Of a stretch of DNA of 64,000 nucleotides, positions 41,639-50,267 are shown one piece after another. The stretch is taken from positions 1 to 64,000 of the forward strand of contig NZ_JAAN01000010.1 of assembly GCF_000559025.1 (NCBI RefSeq). Reading direction: 5' to 3'. The translations under genes and the position numbers were made by a program. The notes under the pieces were generated by a model. The model was not told the DNA's origin and did no database searches. It worked only from the letters and a program-made list of their open reading frames with translations. Source of the stretch: Luteimonas huabeiensis HB2. Its GTDB lineage: Bacteria > Pseudomonadota > Gammaproteobacteria > Xanthomonadales > Xanthomonadaceae. Each line of letters begins with the position of its first letter. The first letter of the stretch is position 1.

Positions 41639-42856
41639 CTACCCGGCCATCAGACCGATCACCACCGCGTTGATCAGGTCGATGAAGAAGCCGCACACCA
41701 GCGGCACGACCACGAAGGCCTTGGGCGCGGCCCCGTACTCGCGGGTCACCGCGCTCATGTTGGCCACCGCGGTGGCGGTGGAGCCCAGGGTGATGCCGCC
41801 GAAGCCGGCGCAGATCACCGCCGCCTCGTAGTCGCGGCCCATGGCCCGGAACACCACCAGCATGGTGAACAGCACCACCATCAGGATCTGCAGGGTCATG
41901 GTCACGGCGATGAAGGCCAGCATCGGCTGCAGCGCCCACAGCTGCAGGCCCATCAGCGCCATGGTCAGGAACAGGCCGAGGCTGATGTCGGAGATCAGCG
42001 CGATGCCCGGCTGCATGCTGTCGTAGCGCCACAGCCGGCCGCCGCGCGGCGGCGACAGCAGGTCGCCGAGCGCGCGCATCAGGATGCCGGCCAGCAGGCA
42101 GCCGACGAAGGCGGGCAGGTTGAGGCCGGTGTTGGCGATCAGCGCGCCGATGCCGTGCCCCAGCATCAGCGCCACGTTGAGCCAGAACACCGCCAGCAGC
42201 ACGCCGTGGTAGTTGAGCCGCTGGCGCGAGGTGTCGCCGTAGAGCGTGCCGACCTCCAGGTCGGCGTCGGCCGAGGGCATCACCGGGTGGCGGCGGATCA
42301 GCGAGCCGGCGATCGGGCCGCCGATCGTGCAGGCCGCGACCAGGCCGATCATGTTGGCGGCCAGGCCCAGCTCGCCGGCGCCCTCGATGCCCAGCACCTC
42401 GGCGAAGTGCGGCGCCCACGCCAGCGTGGTGCCGACGCCGCCGGTCAGCGAGATCGAGCCCACCATCAGGCCCGCGCGCGGGTCCATGCCGAACAGGCTC
42501 GCCAGCGCCATGCCCACGCCGTTCTGCATCACCATGAAGGCGCTGGCCAGCGCCACCAGCACCACCAGCAGGCGCCCGCCCTTGAACAGCGCGCGGATGT
42601 CGGAATTCAGGCCCAGCGCGGCGAAGAAGTAGAGCAGCAGCATGTCGCGCGCGCCGAGGTCGAACTCCACCCGCAGGTCGAAGCCGTAGTACAGCACGCA
42701 CACCACCAGCGCGCAGAGCATGCCGCCGACCACCGGCTCGGGGATGCCGTAGCGGCGCAGCGGCGCCACGCGCTCGGCCAGGCCCTTGCCGACGAACAGC
42801 AGCAGGATCGCGAGGGTGAAGCCGACGAAGGCGTCGATCTGGACGAGGTCTCGCAT
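41639..42856 (-). CDS. gltS: Sodium/glutamate symporter
   Basis: The 405-residue sodium-coupled glutamate carrier (GltS family) has about ten helices in two inverted halves. Typical family segments are YGIPEPVVGGMLCAL, YFFAALGLNSDIRALFKGGR, the re-entrant pore loop GSISLTGGVGTTLAWAP, and its second-half counterpart GFGGITLGSTATAVANMSAVT. It imports glutamate with Na+ across the inner membrane. Length equals E. coli GltS (401). It lies downstream of the lipase lipoprotein gene with a 13-base gap and may be transcribed with it. Confidence 0.93.
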   Translation of the reverse strand: MRDLVQIDAFVGFTLAILLLFVGKGLAERVAPLRRYGIPEPVVGGMLCALVVCVLYYGFDLRVEFDLGARDMLLLYFFAALGLNSDIRALFKGGRLLVVLVALASAFMVMQNGVGMALASLFGMDPRAGLMVGSISLTGGVGTTLAWAPHFAEVLGIEGAGELGLAANMIGLVAACTIGGPIAGSLIRRHPVMPSADADLEVGTLYGDTSRQRLNYHGVLLAVFWLNVALMLGHGIGALIANTGLNLPAFVGCLLAGILMRALGDLLSPPRGGRLWRYDSMQPGIALISDISLGLFLTMALMGLQLWALQPMLAFIAVTMTLQILMVVLFTMLVVFRAMGRDYEAAVICAGFGGITLGSTATAVANMSAVTREYGAAPKAFVVVPLVCGFFIDLINAVVIGLMAG

Positions 42857-42869
42857 GGGGCTCCGGGGG

Positions 42870-44873
42870 TCAGGGGCTGCCGGGCAGCGGCGCGCGGGCG
42901 GGGGCGTCGCCGCTCTCGCGCAGGTCCTCGTGGAGGATGCGGCGGATCTCCAGGATCGCCTCGGCGCTGCGCTGCACGCTGTGGCCGGAGACGATCACCC
43001 GCTCGGACACCGCGCCCGGCAGGTGCGCGCTGCGATAGGGCACCAGCCCGTCGTCGCTGTCCTCCAGCGCGCCGGCGGCGCTGGCGCGGGCGACGATCGA
43101 GTGGTAGCGCACGGACGGGGAGATCGGCAGGTCGGCGGCGGCGCGCACGAACGGGTCGTTCGCGTCGAGGTTGTCGATGCTGTTGGGCAGCCGCGGCTCG
43201 TCGGCGCCCGGCTCGCCGGCCAGCGCCTGGAGCGCGTCGCCGAAGCCTTCCAGCACGGTGATCGGCAGGCGCACCAGCCGCGACAGGAAGCGGCCCGCGC
43301 GGCTGCCGGCCACCGCGGTGCCGCGGTGCGGCGCGGCGATGAAGATCGCCCGTTCCACGCCCGGGAACGGCGCGAAGCCCAGCACCGGCTGCAGCCGCGG
43401 CCGCGCGCGCGCGAGCCGGTCCGGGTCGGGTTCGCGTTCGGCCAGGACGGCGTCCCACAGCCGGTCGCCCGCCGAGGAGACCATCAGCCGCGAGATCACC
43501 CCGCCCATGCTGTGGCCGATCAGCACGATGTCGCGCGAGGCCGGCATCAGCCGGAAGGGATCGACGCGGTCCAGCGCGTCGGACACGGTGCGGCGGATGG
43601 CGGCGTGGTTGAGCGCGATCGGCGCGTTGGTGGGGTAGTAGACCTGCCAGATCTGGAAGCGCTGGCGCAGGGTCTCGTCGCCGAGGATCTCGTTGGCCAG
43701 GTTGACCCAGGCCTCGGGGCTGCTGGCCAGCCCGTGCAGCATGAGGACGATGCGGCGATCGGGATCGTAGGGCTGCATCATGTACAGGTGCGGGCGGGCG
43801 ATGCCGTGCTCGCGCCCGAACAGCGTGCGCAGCGACTGCCGCGAAAAGCCCGAGCGCGCCAGCCACAGGCCGTAGCCGGCGGTGAAGTTGGCCGCCAGCG
43901 GCACCCGCTGGCCGCGCAGGTCCACTTCGGCGTCGACGTAGGGGTCGTGCACGCTCATGCGCGTGCGCCGGGTGCGCAGCACGGCGTCGAGATCGTCGCC
44001 CTCGAAGCGCAGCAGCACGGTCAGCGCCGGGAACGGCATCTCGCTCCAGTCCGGTGCCCGCGGCGGCGCGGGCGCCGGCGCCGCCGCGGGCGCGGTCACC
44101 GGATCGTCCATCACCGCCACCAGCTCGGCGCCGAAGCCATCGCGGCGGTAGACGCTGCGCAGGCCCTGGAACGACAGCGACGAGGCCGGCAGCAGCTCGC
44201 GCACGGTGTCCACGCCCTCGGGCATGCGCACCCCGCGCAGGTCCACCCGCAGGGTCCAGCCGGCGCGCCTCGCCTCCAGCGCATCGCCGCCGGCGGCGGC
44301 AGCCTCGTGCGCGCGCGCATCGAACAGTTGCGTGACGGCCTGCTGCACGGCGTGGTTGTACCAGTCGCGGACCTGGGTCTGGCGATCCTCGAAGGCGCGC
44401 GCGTCCGGCGGGCGCTCGCTGAAGAACAGGTAGGCGTAGGCGTGGCGGGCGGTCTCCAGCCAGGCGTCGAGCCGCGCGTCGTCCATGGCGCGGTCGCCGG
44501 CCGGCAGCAGGGTCGCCCGCTGCAGCCACAGTTCCGAGAGCGCCGACTGCCTGCGCTCGGCGGTCAGACCCTCGGCGTCGGCCAGCGCCTGGATGCAGGC
44601 CGGGCCGGGCTGCGCACAGGGGCCCTCGTCCAGGCCGGCGACCTGCAGCGTCTCCCGCGTGGCCGCGCTGAGCGTGCCCTGGGTGAGCAGGTCGCCGCGC
44701 TTGAGCGCGATGTACTCGCCCGCGCTCATCTGCCGCACCTCGACCGAAGGACCGAACTCGCGCAGCACCGCGCAGCCGCCCAGCAGCAGGACGGCGGCCG
44801 CGGCCAGCAGGCCGCGCGCGCAGGCCACGGCGCCGCGGCGCAGGGGAGCGGGACGGCGGCGGCCGGGGCTCAT
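42870..44873 (-). CDS. Lipase-like alpha/beta-hydrolase lipoprotein
   Basis: The 667-residue lipoprotein has an N-terminal signal with lipobox LLLGGC (Cys near residue 34). It has a helical region to about 230, a beta-rich stretch, and a C-terminal hydrolase domain (about 375-640). That domain contains the oxyanion loop VLMLHGLASSPEAWVNLANEI, nucleophile LIGHSMGGV (Ser near residue 455), IFIAAPHRGTAVAG and the catalytic-His candidate IVSGHSVQRS. It likely hydrolyses lipids or esters at the envelope. The start codon overlaps the TetR stop by four bases, so it is probably under direct control of that regulator. Confidence 0.85.
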   Translation of the reverse strand: MSPGRRRPAPLRRGAVACARGLLAAAAVLLLGGCAVLREFGPSVEVRQMSAGEYIALKRGDLLTQGTLSAATRETLQVAGLDEGPCAQPGPACIQALADAEGLTAERRQSALSELWLQRATLLPAGDRAMDDARLDAWLETARHAYAYLFFSERPPDARAFEDRQTQVRDWYNHAVQQAVTQLFDARAHEAAAAGGDALEARRAGWTLRVDLRGVRMPEGVDTVRELLPASSLSFQGLRSVYRRDGFGAELVAVMDDPVTAPAAAPAPAPPRAPDWSEMPFPALTVLLRFEGDDLDAVLRTRRTRMSVHDPYVDAEVDLRGQRVPLAANFTAGYGLWLARSGFSRQSLRTLFGREHGIARPHLYMMQPYDPDRRIVLMLHGLASSPEAWVNLANEILGDETLRQRFQIWQVYYPTNAPIALNHAAIRRTVSDALDRVDPFRLMPASRDIVLIGHSMGGVISRLMVSSAGDRLWDAVLAEREPDPDRLARARPRLQPVLGFAPFPGVERAIFIAAPHRGTAVAGSRAGRFLSRLVRLPITVLEGFGDALQALAGEPGADEPRLPNSIDNLDANDPFVRAAADLPISPSVRYHSIVARASAAGALEDSDDGLVPYRSAHLPGAVSERVIVSGHSVQRSAEAILEIRRILHEDLRESGDAPARAPLPGSP

Positions 44874-45502
44874 CGCGGCTGCAGCACGTCGAGCAGCAGG
44901 CGCGCATGCGCCTGGCGCATCTGCGCCAGCGACATCGGCACCGCCTCCTTGAGGGTGATGTACATGTTCATCCACATCACCACCGGCGCCACCGCCAGCT
45001 CGAAATGCTCGGTCAGGGCGCTGGGCCGCATCACCCCGCGGCGCACGCACGCGTCGACGAAGGCCTGGTCGCGCTGGCGCCGTGCGGTGGTCTGCGCGTG
45101 CCAGCGCCGGATCAGGCCCGGCGCGCGCTCGCTCTCGGCGATCAGCAGGCGGAAGGTGGCCAGCACCACCGGATCCTGCAGCCGCCCGTACAGGGACTGG
45201 ATGTAGGACTCGACCAGCTCGGGCAGCGGCATGTCGGGGTCCGGCTCCCAGGCGCCCTCGGGCGGGCTCTGCGGGCTGAGCACCTCCATCAGCAGGGCCT
45301 CGAAGATTTCGTCCTTGCCGGCGTAGTGCGCGTAGATGCCGCTCTTGGACAGCCCCGCGCGCGCGGCGATGTCCTCGATCCGGGCCGCGGCGAAACCGTG
45401 CTGGGAGAATTCGGCCAGGACCGCGTGGAGGATCTGCTGCGTGCGGATCTCGGGCTTGAGCCGGATGCGCTTGCGGCCGGCGGATGGGCGGGATGGCGTC
45501 AT
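44870..45502 (-). CDS. TetR-family transcriptional regulator
   Basis: The 210-residue regulator has its HTH at about residues 20-66 (IRTQQILHAVLAEFSQHGFAAARIEDIAARAGLSKSGIYAHYAGKDEIFEALL). The C-terminal ligand domain is predicted all-helical. It is coupled to the downstream lipase lipoprotein gene and followed by gltS. A perfect 8+8 inverted repeat at 45633-45654 in its upstream region is the likely operator, so autoregulation and control of the divergent side are expected. Adjacency to a lipase and a fabI remnant hints at a fatty-acid-type ligand, which is inference. Confidence 0.9.
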   Translation of the reverse strand: MTPSRPSAGRKRIRLKPEIRTQQILHAVLAEFSQHGFAAARIEDIAARAGLSKSGIYAHYAGKDEIFEALLMEVLSPQSPPEGAWEPDPDMPLPELVESYIQSLYGRLQDPVVLATFRLLIAESERAPGLIRRWHAQTTARRQRDQAFVDACVRRGVMRPSALTEHFELAVAPVVMWMNMYITLKEAVPMSLAQMRQAHARLLLDVLQPR

Positions 45503-45632
45503 GGGCCGGGGGGGCTCCGGGTCGGCGGCGCGCGTGCGCGCCTGGCATAACGGAAAGGGCGGGATTCTAGACCGTGCCCCGCGCGCGGACCGTCGCAGGC
45601 CGCGGCCGCCGGGGCAGCCCGCCCAGTGTAGA

Positions 45633-45654
45633 CTAACGACTCCGCGGTCGTTAG
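45633..45654. promoter_or_regulatory. Inverted repeat, probable TetR operator
   Basis: CTAACGAC, spacer TCCGCG, GTCGTTAG forms a perfect 8-bp inverted repeat 131 bases upstream of the TetR start and 99 bases upstream of the divergent fabI-remnant start. Symmetry, size and place between the divergent units fit a TetR-family binding site. Confidence 0.65.
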
Positions 45655-45655
45655 A

Positions 45656-45669
45656 TTGATCGCGATCAA
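45656..45669. promoter_or_regulatory. FNR/Anr-type box
   Basis: TTGATCGCGATCAA is a perfect match to the FNR-family consensus TTGAT-N4-ATCAA, embedded in a 16-bp palindrome (45655-45670) directly beside the TetR-type repeat. It lies 85 bases upstream of the ATG of the fabI remnant. It may make the divergent promoters oxygen-responsive. Consensus match is seen; function is inferred. Confidence 0.6.
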
Positions 45670-45753
45670 TGCGGGGCCACCGCCGGACCGCGATCCTGCT
45701 ACGGCCGCGGCGCCATGCCGCGGCGCGGGCGGACCGAAACGGAAGGAGCGGAC

Positions 45754-45828
45754 ATGGGCGCGCTGGACGGCAAACGCGGGTGGGTGGTGGGCATCGCCGA
45801 CGACCGCAGCATCGCTGCCGAGCTCGGG
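45754..45828 (+). pseudogene. 5' fragment of an enoyl-ACP reductase (fabI-like)
   Basis: AAGGAG precedes an ATG that opens MGALDGKRGWVVGIADDRSIAAELG, the typical start of FabI: the D-G-K strand, the first NAD loop, and the 'RSIA' that follows it. After about 25 codons the similarity ends abruptly, and the downstream DNA encodes the signal peptide of an LpxR-like protein in another frame. The body of the reductase gene is missing, so this is a deletion or recombination scar that keeps an original promoter and ribosome site. Confidence 0.65.
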
Positions 45829-46880
45829 CCGCGCCGGTCGCCGCGCTCCTGCTCGCGGCGGGCGCGCTGTGGCCCGCATCGCCCCTGCTCGCGGCGGAGG
45901 GGTGCCGCGCACGCGCCGCGCCGCTCGCGGCCCGTTCCACCTTCAACCTGCGCATCGACAACGACATGTTCGGTGGCGCCGGCCAGGACCAGGGCTACAC
46001 CAACGGCTTCCTGCTCAGCATGGTGTCGCCGAACCTGCTCGACTACCTCGACGATCCCTGCCTGCCGCTGCTCGTGCGCCGCTTGAACGGGTATCTGACG
46101 CGCCTGCAGCCGGAGGGGTTCGACGAGCAGAACATGACCATCGGCCTGGGCCAGATGATGTACACGCCGGTGGACCACGCGCGGACCGACCTGATCCCGG
46201 ACGACCGCCCCTATGCCGGGGCGCTGATGTTCAGCCTCGGCTACAACGCCCGGCGCGGCGACCATCTGCGCACCACACAGGTCCGCGTCGGCGTGGTCGG
46301 TCCAGCGTCGCAGGCCGATGCGATCCAGGACGGGTGGCATGATCTGATCGGGGCCGATCGGTTCCAGGGGTGGCAGCATCAGCTGCGCGACGAGCCGGTG
46401 TTCCAGCTGATCCACGAGCGCCGCAGGCGACTGCGGCGGCAGGCGGGCGCCACGGGCTGGGGCTGGGACCTGACCCGGCACTGGGGCGCGAGCCTGGGCA
46501 ACTTCGCGACCTACGCCAACTTCGGCGGCGAACTGCGCCTGGGCCTGCGTCTGCCCGACGACTTCGGCACCGCGCCGCTGCGCCCGGCCGGCGAGAACAC
46601 CGCGCCGGTCAATGCGACCGGCGACGGTCGGTGGAACGGGCACCTCTTCATCGCCGCCGACGCGCGCTGGGTGCTGCGCGACATCACCCTGGACGGCAAT
46701 ACCTTCAAGTCCAGCCACAGCGTGGACAAGCGCCCGTTCGTCGCCGACCTCGGCTACGGGCTCGCGGTCTACCGCGGCCACTGGCGGCTGGCGTTCGCGC
46801 GCTACCACCGCACCCGCGAATTCGACGGCCAGGGCGAGGTGCCGGTCTACGGCACCATCACCCTCGGCAGGCGGTTCTGA
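45780..46880 (+). CDS. LpxR/DUF2219-family outer-membrane lipid A deacylase-like protein
   Basis: A beta-barrel enzyme family that removes the 3'-acyloxyacyl chain of lipid A. The mature protein starts near CRARAAPLAARSTFNLRIDNDMFGGAGQDQGYTNGF, with the Asn-Asp pair of the active site. DRPYAGALMFSLGY and VVGPASQADAIQDGWHDLIG (catalytic-His segment) follow, and it ends with LGRRF, an outer-membrane C-terminus. A hydrophobic signal (APVAALLLAAGALWPASPLLA) lies upstream, but the only nearby starts are the GTG at 45780 or codons further up, all within the fabI scar. The native start seems lost, so translation may now depend on the fabI ribosome site or a weak GTG. Confidence 0.75.
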   Translation: MGGGHRRRPQHRCRARAAPVAALLLAAGALWPASPLLAAEGCRARAAPLAARSTFNLRIDNDMFGGAGQDQGYTNGFLLSMVSPNLLDYLDDPCLPLLVRRLNGYLTRLQPEGFDEQNMTIGLGQMMYTPVDHARTDLIPDDRPYAGALMFSLGYNARRGDHLRTTQVRVGVVGPASQADAIQDGWHDLIGADRFQGWQHQLRDEPVFQLIHERRRRLRRQAGATGWGWDLTRHWGASLGNFATYANFGGELRLGLRLPDDFGTAPLRPAGENTAPVNATGDGRWNGHLFIAADARWVLRDITLDGNTFKSSHSVDKRPFVADLGYGLAVYRGHWRLAFARYHRTREFDGQGEVPVYGTITLGRRF

Positions 46881-46912
46881 TCCTTCCCTTCATGTCGCAG
46901 ACCCGAGACGCC

Positions 46913-47800
46913 ATGCCCCGACTGATTCTGCCGATGCCCGGCAACGAGGCCTTCGCCGCACGCCTGGCCGCTGCCCTCGACGCCCAGGTCGGCCGCGTCG
47001 AGACCCGGCGCTTTCCCGACGGCGAAAGCTACGTGCGCCTGCACGGCGATCCCGCCGGCCGGGCGGTCGATCTGGTCTGCACGCTGGCGCGCCCGGATCC
47101 GCAGTTCCTGCCGCTGGTCTTCGCCGCCGATGCCGCGCGCGAACTCGGCGCCGCCCAGGTGAACCTGATCGCGCCGTACCTGGCCTACATGCGCCAGGAC
47201 AGCCGCTTCCGGCCGGGGGAATGCATCACGTCGCGCTCGTTCGCGCGCCTGCTGTCGTCGACCTTCGATCGCTTGCTGACCGTCGATCCGCACCTGCACC
47301 GGCACCCGGCGCTGTCGGCGATCTACGCCATGCCCACCGCGACCCTGCAGGCCGCGCCGCTGCTGGCCGGCTGGATCGCCGCGAACGTGGACGCGCCGCT
47401 GATCGTCGGCCCGGACGAGGAGAGCGAGCAGTGGGCGGGCGCCATCGCGCGCGGGATCGGTGCGCCGCACGCGGTGCTGCGCAAGACCCGGCACGGCGAT
47501 CGCGCCGTGGAGATCGACGTGCCCGATCTGTCCCGGCATCGCGGGCGTACCGCGGTGCTGGTGGACGACATCGCCTCGTCCGGGCGCACCCTGGCCGTGG
47601 CCGCGCGCAAGCTGTCCGAACAGGGCTTCGCCCGGCCCGAGTGCGTGGTGGTGCACGCGCTGTTCGCCGACGAGGCCTTCGCCGAGCTGGCGCCGCTGTT
47701 CGCGCGCATCAGCTCCACCGATGCGGTGCCGCACCCGAGCAACCGCATCGCGCTGGCGCCGTTGCTGGCCGACGCGCTGCAGCGCGACCTGCGCGATTGA
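46913..47800 (+). CDS. Divergent ribose-phosphate pyrophosphokinase (PRPP synthetase)
   Basis: The 295-residue protein has the PRPP-synthetase/phosphoribosyl-transferase fold. Family segments are RRFPDGESYVRL, APYLAYMRQDSRFRPGECITSRSFARLL, TVDPHLHRH (metal-binding His) and the PRPP loop TAVLVDDIASSGRTLAVAA. The usual flexible-loop region after the His is changed (VGPDEESEQWAGA). It interconverts ribose-5-phosphate plus ATP and PRPP plus AMP. Being in a catabolic operon, it may run toward ribose-5-phosphate and ATP. An ATG at 46892 would add seven residues. The next gene starts 58 bases downstream. Confidence 0.83.
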   Translation: MPRLILPMPGNEAFAARLAAALDAQVGRVETRRFPDGESYVRLHGDPAGRAVDLVCTLARPDPQFLPLVFAADAARELGAAQVNLIAPYLAYMRQDSRFRPGECITSRSFARLLSSTFDRLLTVDPHLHRHPALSAIYAMPTATLQAAPLLAGWIAANVDAPLIVGPDEESEQWAGAIARGIGAPHAVLRKTRHGDRAVEIDVPDLSRHRGRTAVLVDDIASSGRTLAVAARKLSEQGFARPECVVVHALFADEAFAELAPLFARISSTDAVPHPSNRIALAPLLADALQRDLRD

Positions 47801-47858
47801 ACCCATCCGCCGCCGGGCGGCACGCGCCGCCGGGGGCTCCAGAGGGAGGACCCACCGC

Positions 47859-50267
47859 ATGACCGCCGACACCGACCCCCGCGCCCGCTGGCTCGCCGGC
47901 CACGGCCCGATCGTCCACCGCGCCGACACCGTCGCGCGCATCGATGCGCAGGTCGCGCGCCTGCACGCCGAAGGCCGCATCCGCCATCCCGACCGGGCCC
48001 ATGCGCTGCTGGCCGCCGCCGACCGCATCGCCTGCACGGCGATGAACGTGGTCGCGCACATGACCTATGCGCGGCGCATCGACCTGGCCGGCGCCCCGCT
48101 GGCGGCCGACGATTTCAAGCCGGTGCCCGAAGGGCATACCGGCGGCTCGCTGAACATGGTGCCGGCCTATGTCGGCTACCTGCTGGCCAACGCGCTCAGC
48201 GGCGACACCCGCGGCTGGCTGATGGGCCAGGGCCATTGCGTGGCGGCGATCGAGGCGGTCAATGCGCTGACCGGCGACGTGTCGCCCGCCCAGCGCGGCC
48301 GCTACGACCGCAGCGAGGCCGGGCTGTCGCGGCTGTGCGCCGATTTCTACGCCTATGCCATCGACGCCGACGGCCGGCCGGCGGCGCCGCTGGGCAGCCA
48401 CGCCGGCCCGAACACCGCCGGCGCGGTCTGCGAGGGCGGCTATCTCGGCTTCGCCGCCCTGCAGTACGTGCACATGCCGCTGCCGGGCGAGTCGCTGGTG
48501 GCGTTCCTGAGCGACGGCGCGTTCGAGGAGCAGCGCGGATCGGACTGGGCGCCGCGCTGGTGGCGCGCCGAGGACAGCGGCTTCGCGGTGCCGGTGATGA
48601 TCCTCAACGGCCGCCGCATCGAGCAGCGCACGCAGATCGTGCAGGAAGGCGGCGCGCCGTGGCTGGCCGAGGACCTGCGCCACAACGGCTTCGCGCCGAC
48701 GATCGTCGACGGCCGCGACCCGGCGGCGATCGCCGGGGCCATCCTCGAGGCCGAGGCCGCGCTGCGCGCCTTCGCCGCCGCGCCGCAGCGGCGCTACCCG
48801 GCGCCGTTGCCGTACGTGATCGCCGAGACCGAGAAGGGCTTCGGCTTCCCGGGCGCCGGCACCAACGCGGCGCACAACCTGCCGTTGTCGGGCAATCCGC
48901 ACTTCGATGCCGATGCGCGCGCGCTGTTCAACCGCAGCGCGGCCGCGCTGCACGTCGCGCCGGCGGCGCTGGACGCGGCGCTGGCGGCCTTCGCCACCCA
49001 CGTCGAGCAGCGGCGCCCTCCGGAGAGCGCGCACCCGATGGCGCACCGCCGCCCGCCCGCGCCGATCCTGCCGGAACCCGCCTGGGCCTCCGGCGGCGGA
49101 GACGCCAGCGCGATGGCGGCGCTGGATCGCTGGTTCATCGACTTCGTGCGGGCCAACCCGCAGCTGCGGGTGCGCGTCGGCAACCCGGACGAGCTGGCCA
49201 GCAACAAGATGGGCGGGACCCTGGCCCTGCTCCGGCACCGCGTCAACGCGCCCGAGCCCGGCGTGCCCGAGGACCTGCACGGCGCGGTGATCACCGCGCT
49301 CAACGAGGAGGCCGTGGCCGCCGCCGCGCTGGGCAACAAGGGCGGGCTGAACCTGATCGTCAGCTACGAGGCCTTCGCGGTGAAGATGCTCGGGCTGCTG
49401 CGCCAGGAGGCGGTGTTCGCGCGGCGCCAGAAGGAACTCGGGCCGGGCCCGGGCTGGCTGTCGGTGCCGCTGGTGGTCACCTCCCACACCTGGGAGAACA
49501 GCAAGAACGAACAGTCGCACCAGGACCCGACCATCGGCGAGGCGCTGCTGGGCGAGATGTCCGACACCGCGCGGGTGCTGTTTCCGGTGGACGGCAACAC
49601 CGCGGTCGCGGCGCTGCGCGACGTGTACGCCGGCCGCGGCCAGGTGGCCTGCGTGGTGGTGTCCAAGCGCGAGGTGCCGCAGCGCTTCGATGCCGCGGCG
49701 GCGCAGGCACTGGTGTGCGACGGCGCAGGCCACGCGGCGGGCCGCCCCGACGAGGCCGAGGTGCAGCTGGTCGCCATCGGCGCCTACCAGCTCGACGAGG
49801 CGCTCAAGGCGCGGGCGCACCTGGCCGCGCGCGGCCGGCGCGCCTGCGTCAGCGCGATCCTGGAGCCGGGCCGGCTGCGCGTGCCGCGCGACCGCATCGA
49901 GGCCGGCTTCGTCGCCGGCGACGACACCGTGCGCGCCCTGTTCCCGCCGGGCTTGCCGCGCGTGCTGCTGACCCACACCCGTCCCGAACCCATGCTCGGT
50001 CTGCTGCGGCGCCTCGACGGCGGCCCCGCCGCCACCCGCGCGCTGGGCTACATCAGCCGCGGCGGTACGCTGGACGTGGCCGGCATGCTGTTCGCCAACC
50101 GCTGCACCTGGGCGCACGCGGTGGATGCCGCCGCCGACCTGGCCGGCTGGGAGCGCACGGCCTTGCTGGACGCGCCGCAGCGCGCCGCGCTCGACGGCCA
50201 CGGCGACCCCGCGGCGCTGCGCTTCGCTCTTTCCGACACCGACCAAGGATCCCCATGCTCTCGCTGA
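47859..50267 (+). CDS. Divergent phosphoketolase-like ThDP enzyme
   Basis: The 802-residue protein aligns with xylulose-5-phosphate/fructose-6-phosphate phosphoketolase over its whole length. Active-site equivalents are kept: His93 (EGHTGG), His126 (MGQGH), His339 (AHNLPL), Glu near 483 (LNEEAV) and His554 (SHQDP). The ThDP motif GDGEAETG is altered to SDGAFEEQRG (218-227), and Xfp's P-E-T loop is also changed, so activity may be shifted; database entries for such divergent members carry names such as xylulose-5-phosphate 3-epimerase. It would yield acetyl phosphate and a C3 phosphate. GGGAGGA precedes the ATG; the reading overlaps the next gene by 13 bases. Confidence 0.8.
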   Translation: MTADTDPRARWLAGHGPIVHRADTVARIDAQVARLHAEGRIRHPDRAHALLAAADRIACTAMNVVAHMTYARRIDLAGAPLAADDFKPVPEGHTGGSLNMVPAYVGYLLANALSGDTRGWLMGQGHCVAAIEAVNALTGDVSPAQRGRYDRSEAGLSRLCADFYAYAIDADGRPAAPLGSHAGPNTAGAVCEGGYLGFAALQYVHMPLPGESLVAFLSDGAFEEQRGSDWAPRWWRAEDSGFAVPVMILNGRRIEQRTQIVQEGGAPWLAEDLRHNGFAPTIVDGRDPAAIAGAILEAEAALRAFAAAPQRRYPAPLPYVIAETEKGFGFPGAGTNAAHNLPLSGNPHFDADARALFNRSAAALHVAPAALDAALAAFATHVEQRRPPESAHPMAHRRPPAPILPEPAWASGGGDASAMAALDRWFIDFVRANPQLRVRVGNPDELASNKMGGTLALLRHRVNAPEPGVPEDLHGAVITALNEEAVAAAALGNKGGLNLIVSYEAFAVKMLGLLRQEAVFARRQKELGPGPGWLSVPLVVTSHTWENSKNEQSHQDPTIGEALLGEMSDTARVLFPVDGNTAVAALRDVYAGRGQVACVVVSKREVPQRFDAAAAQALVCDGAGHAAGRPDEAEVQLVAIGAYQLDEALKARAHLAARGRRACVSAILEPGRLRVPRDRIEAGFVAGDDTVRALFPPGLPRVLLTHTRPEPMLGLLRRLDGGPAATRALGYISRGGTLDVAGMLFANRCTWAHAVDAAADLAGWERTALLDAPQRAALDGHGDPAALRFALSDTDQGSPCSR

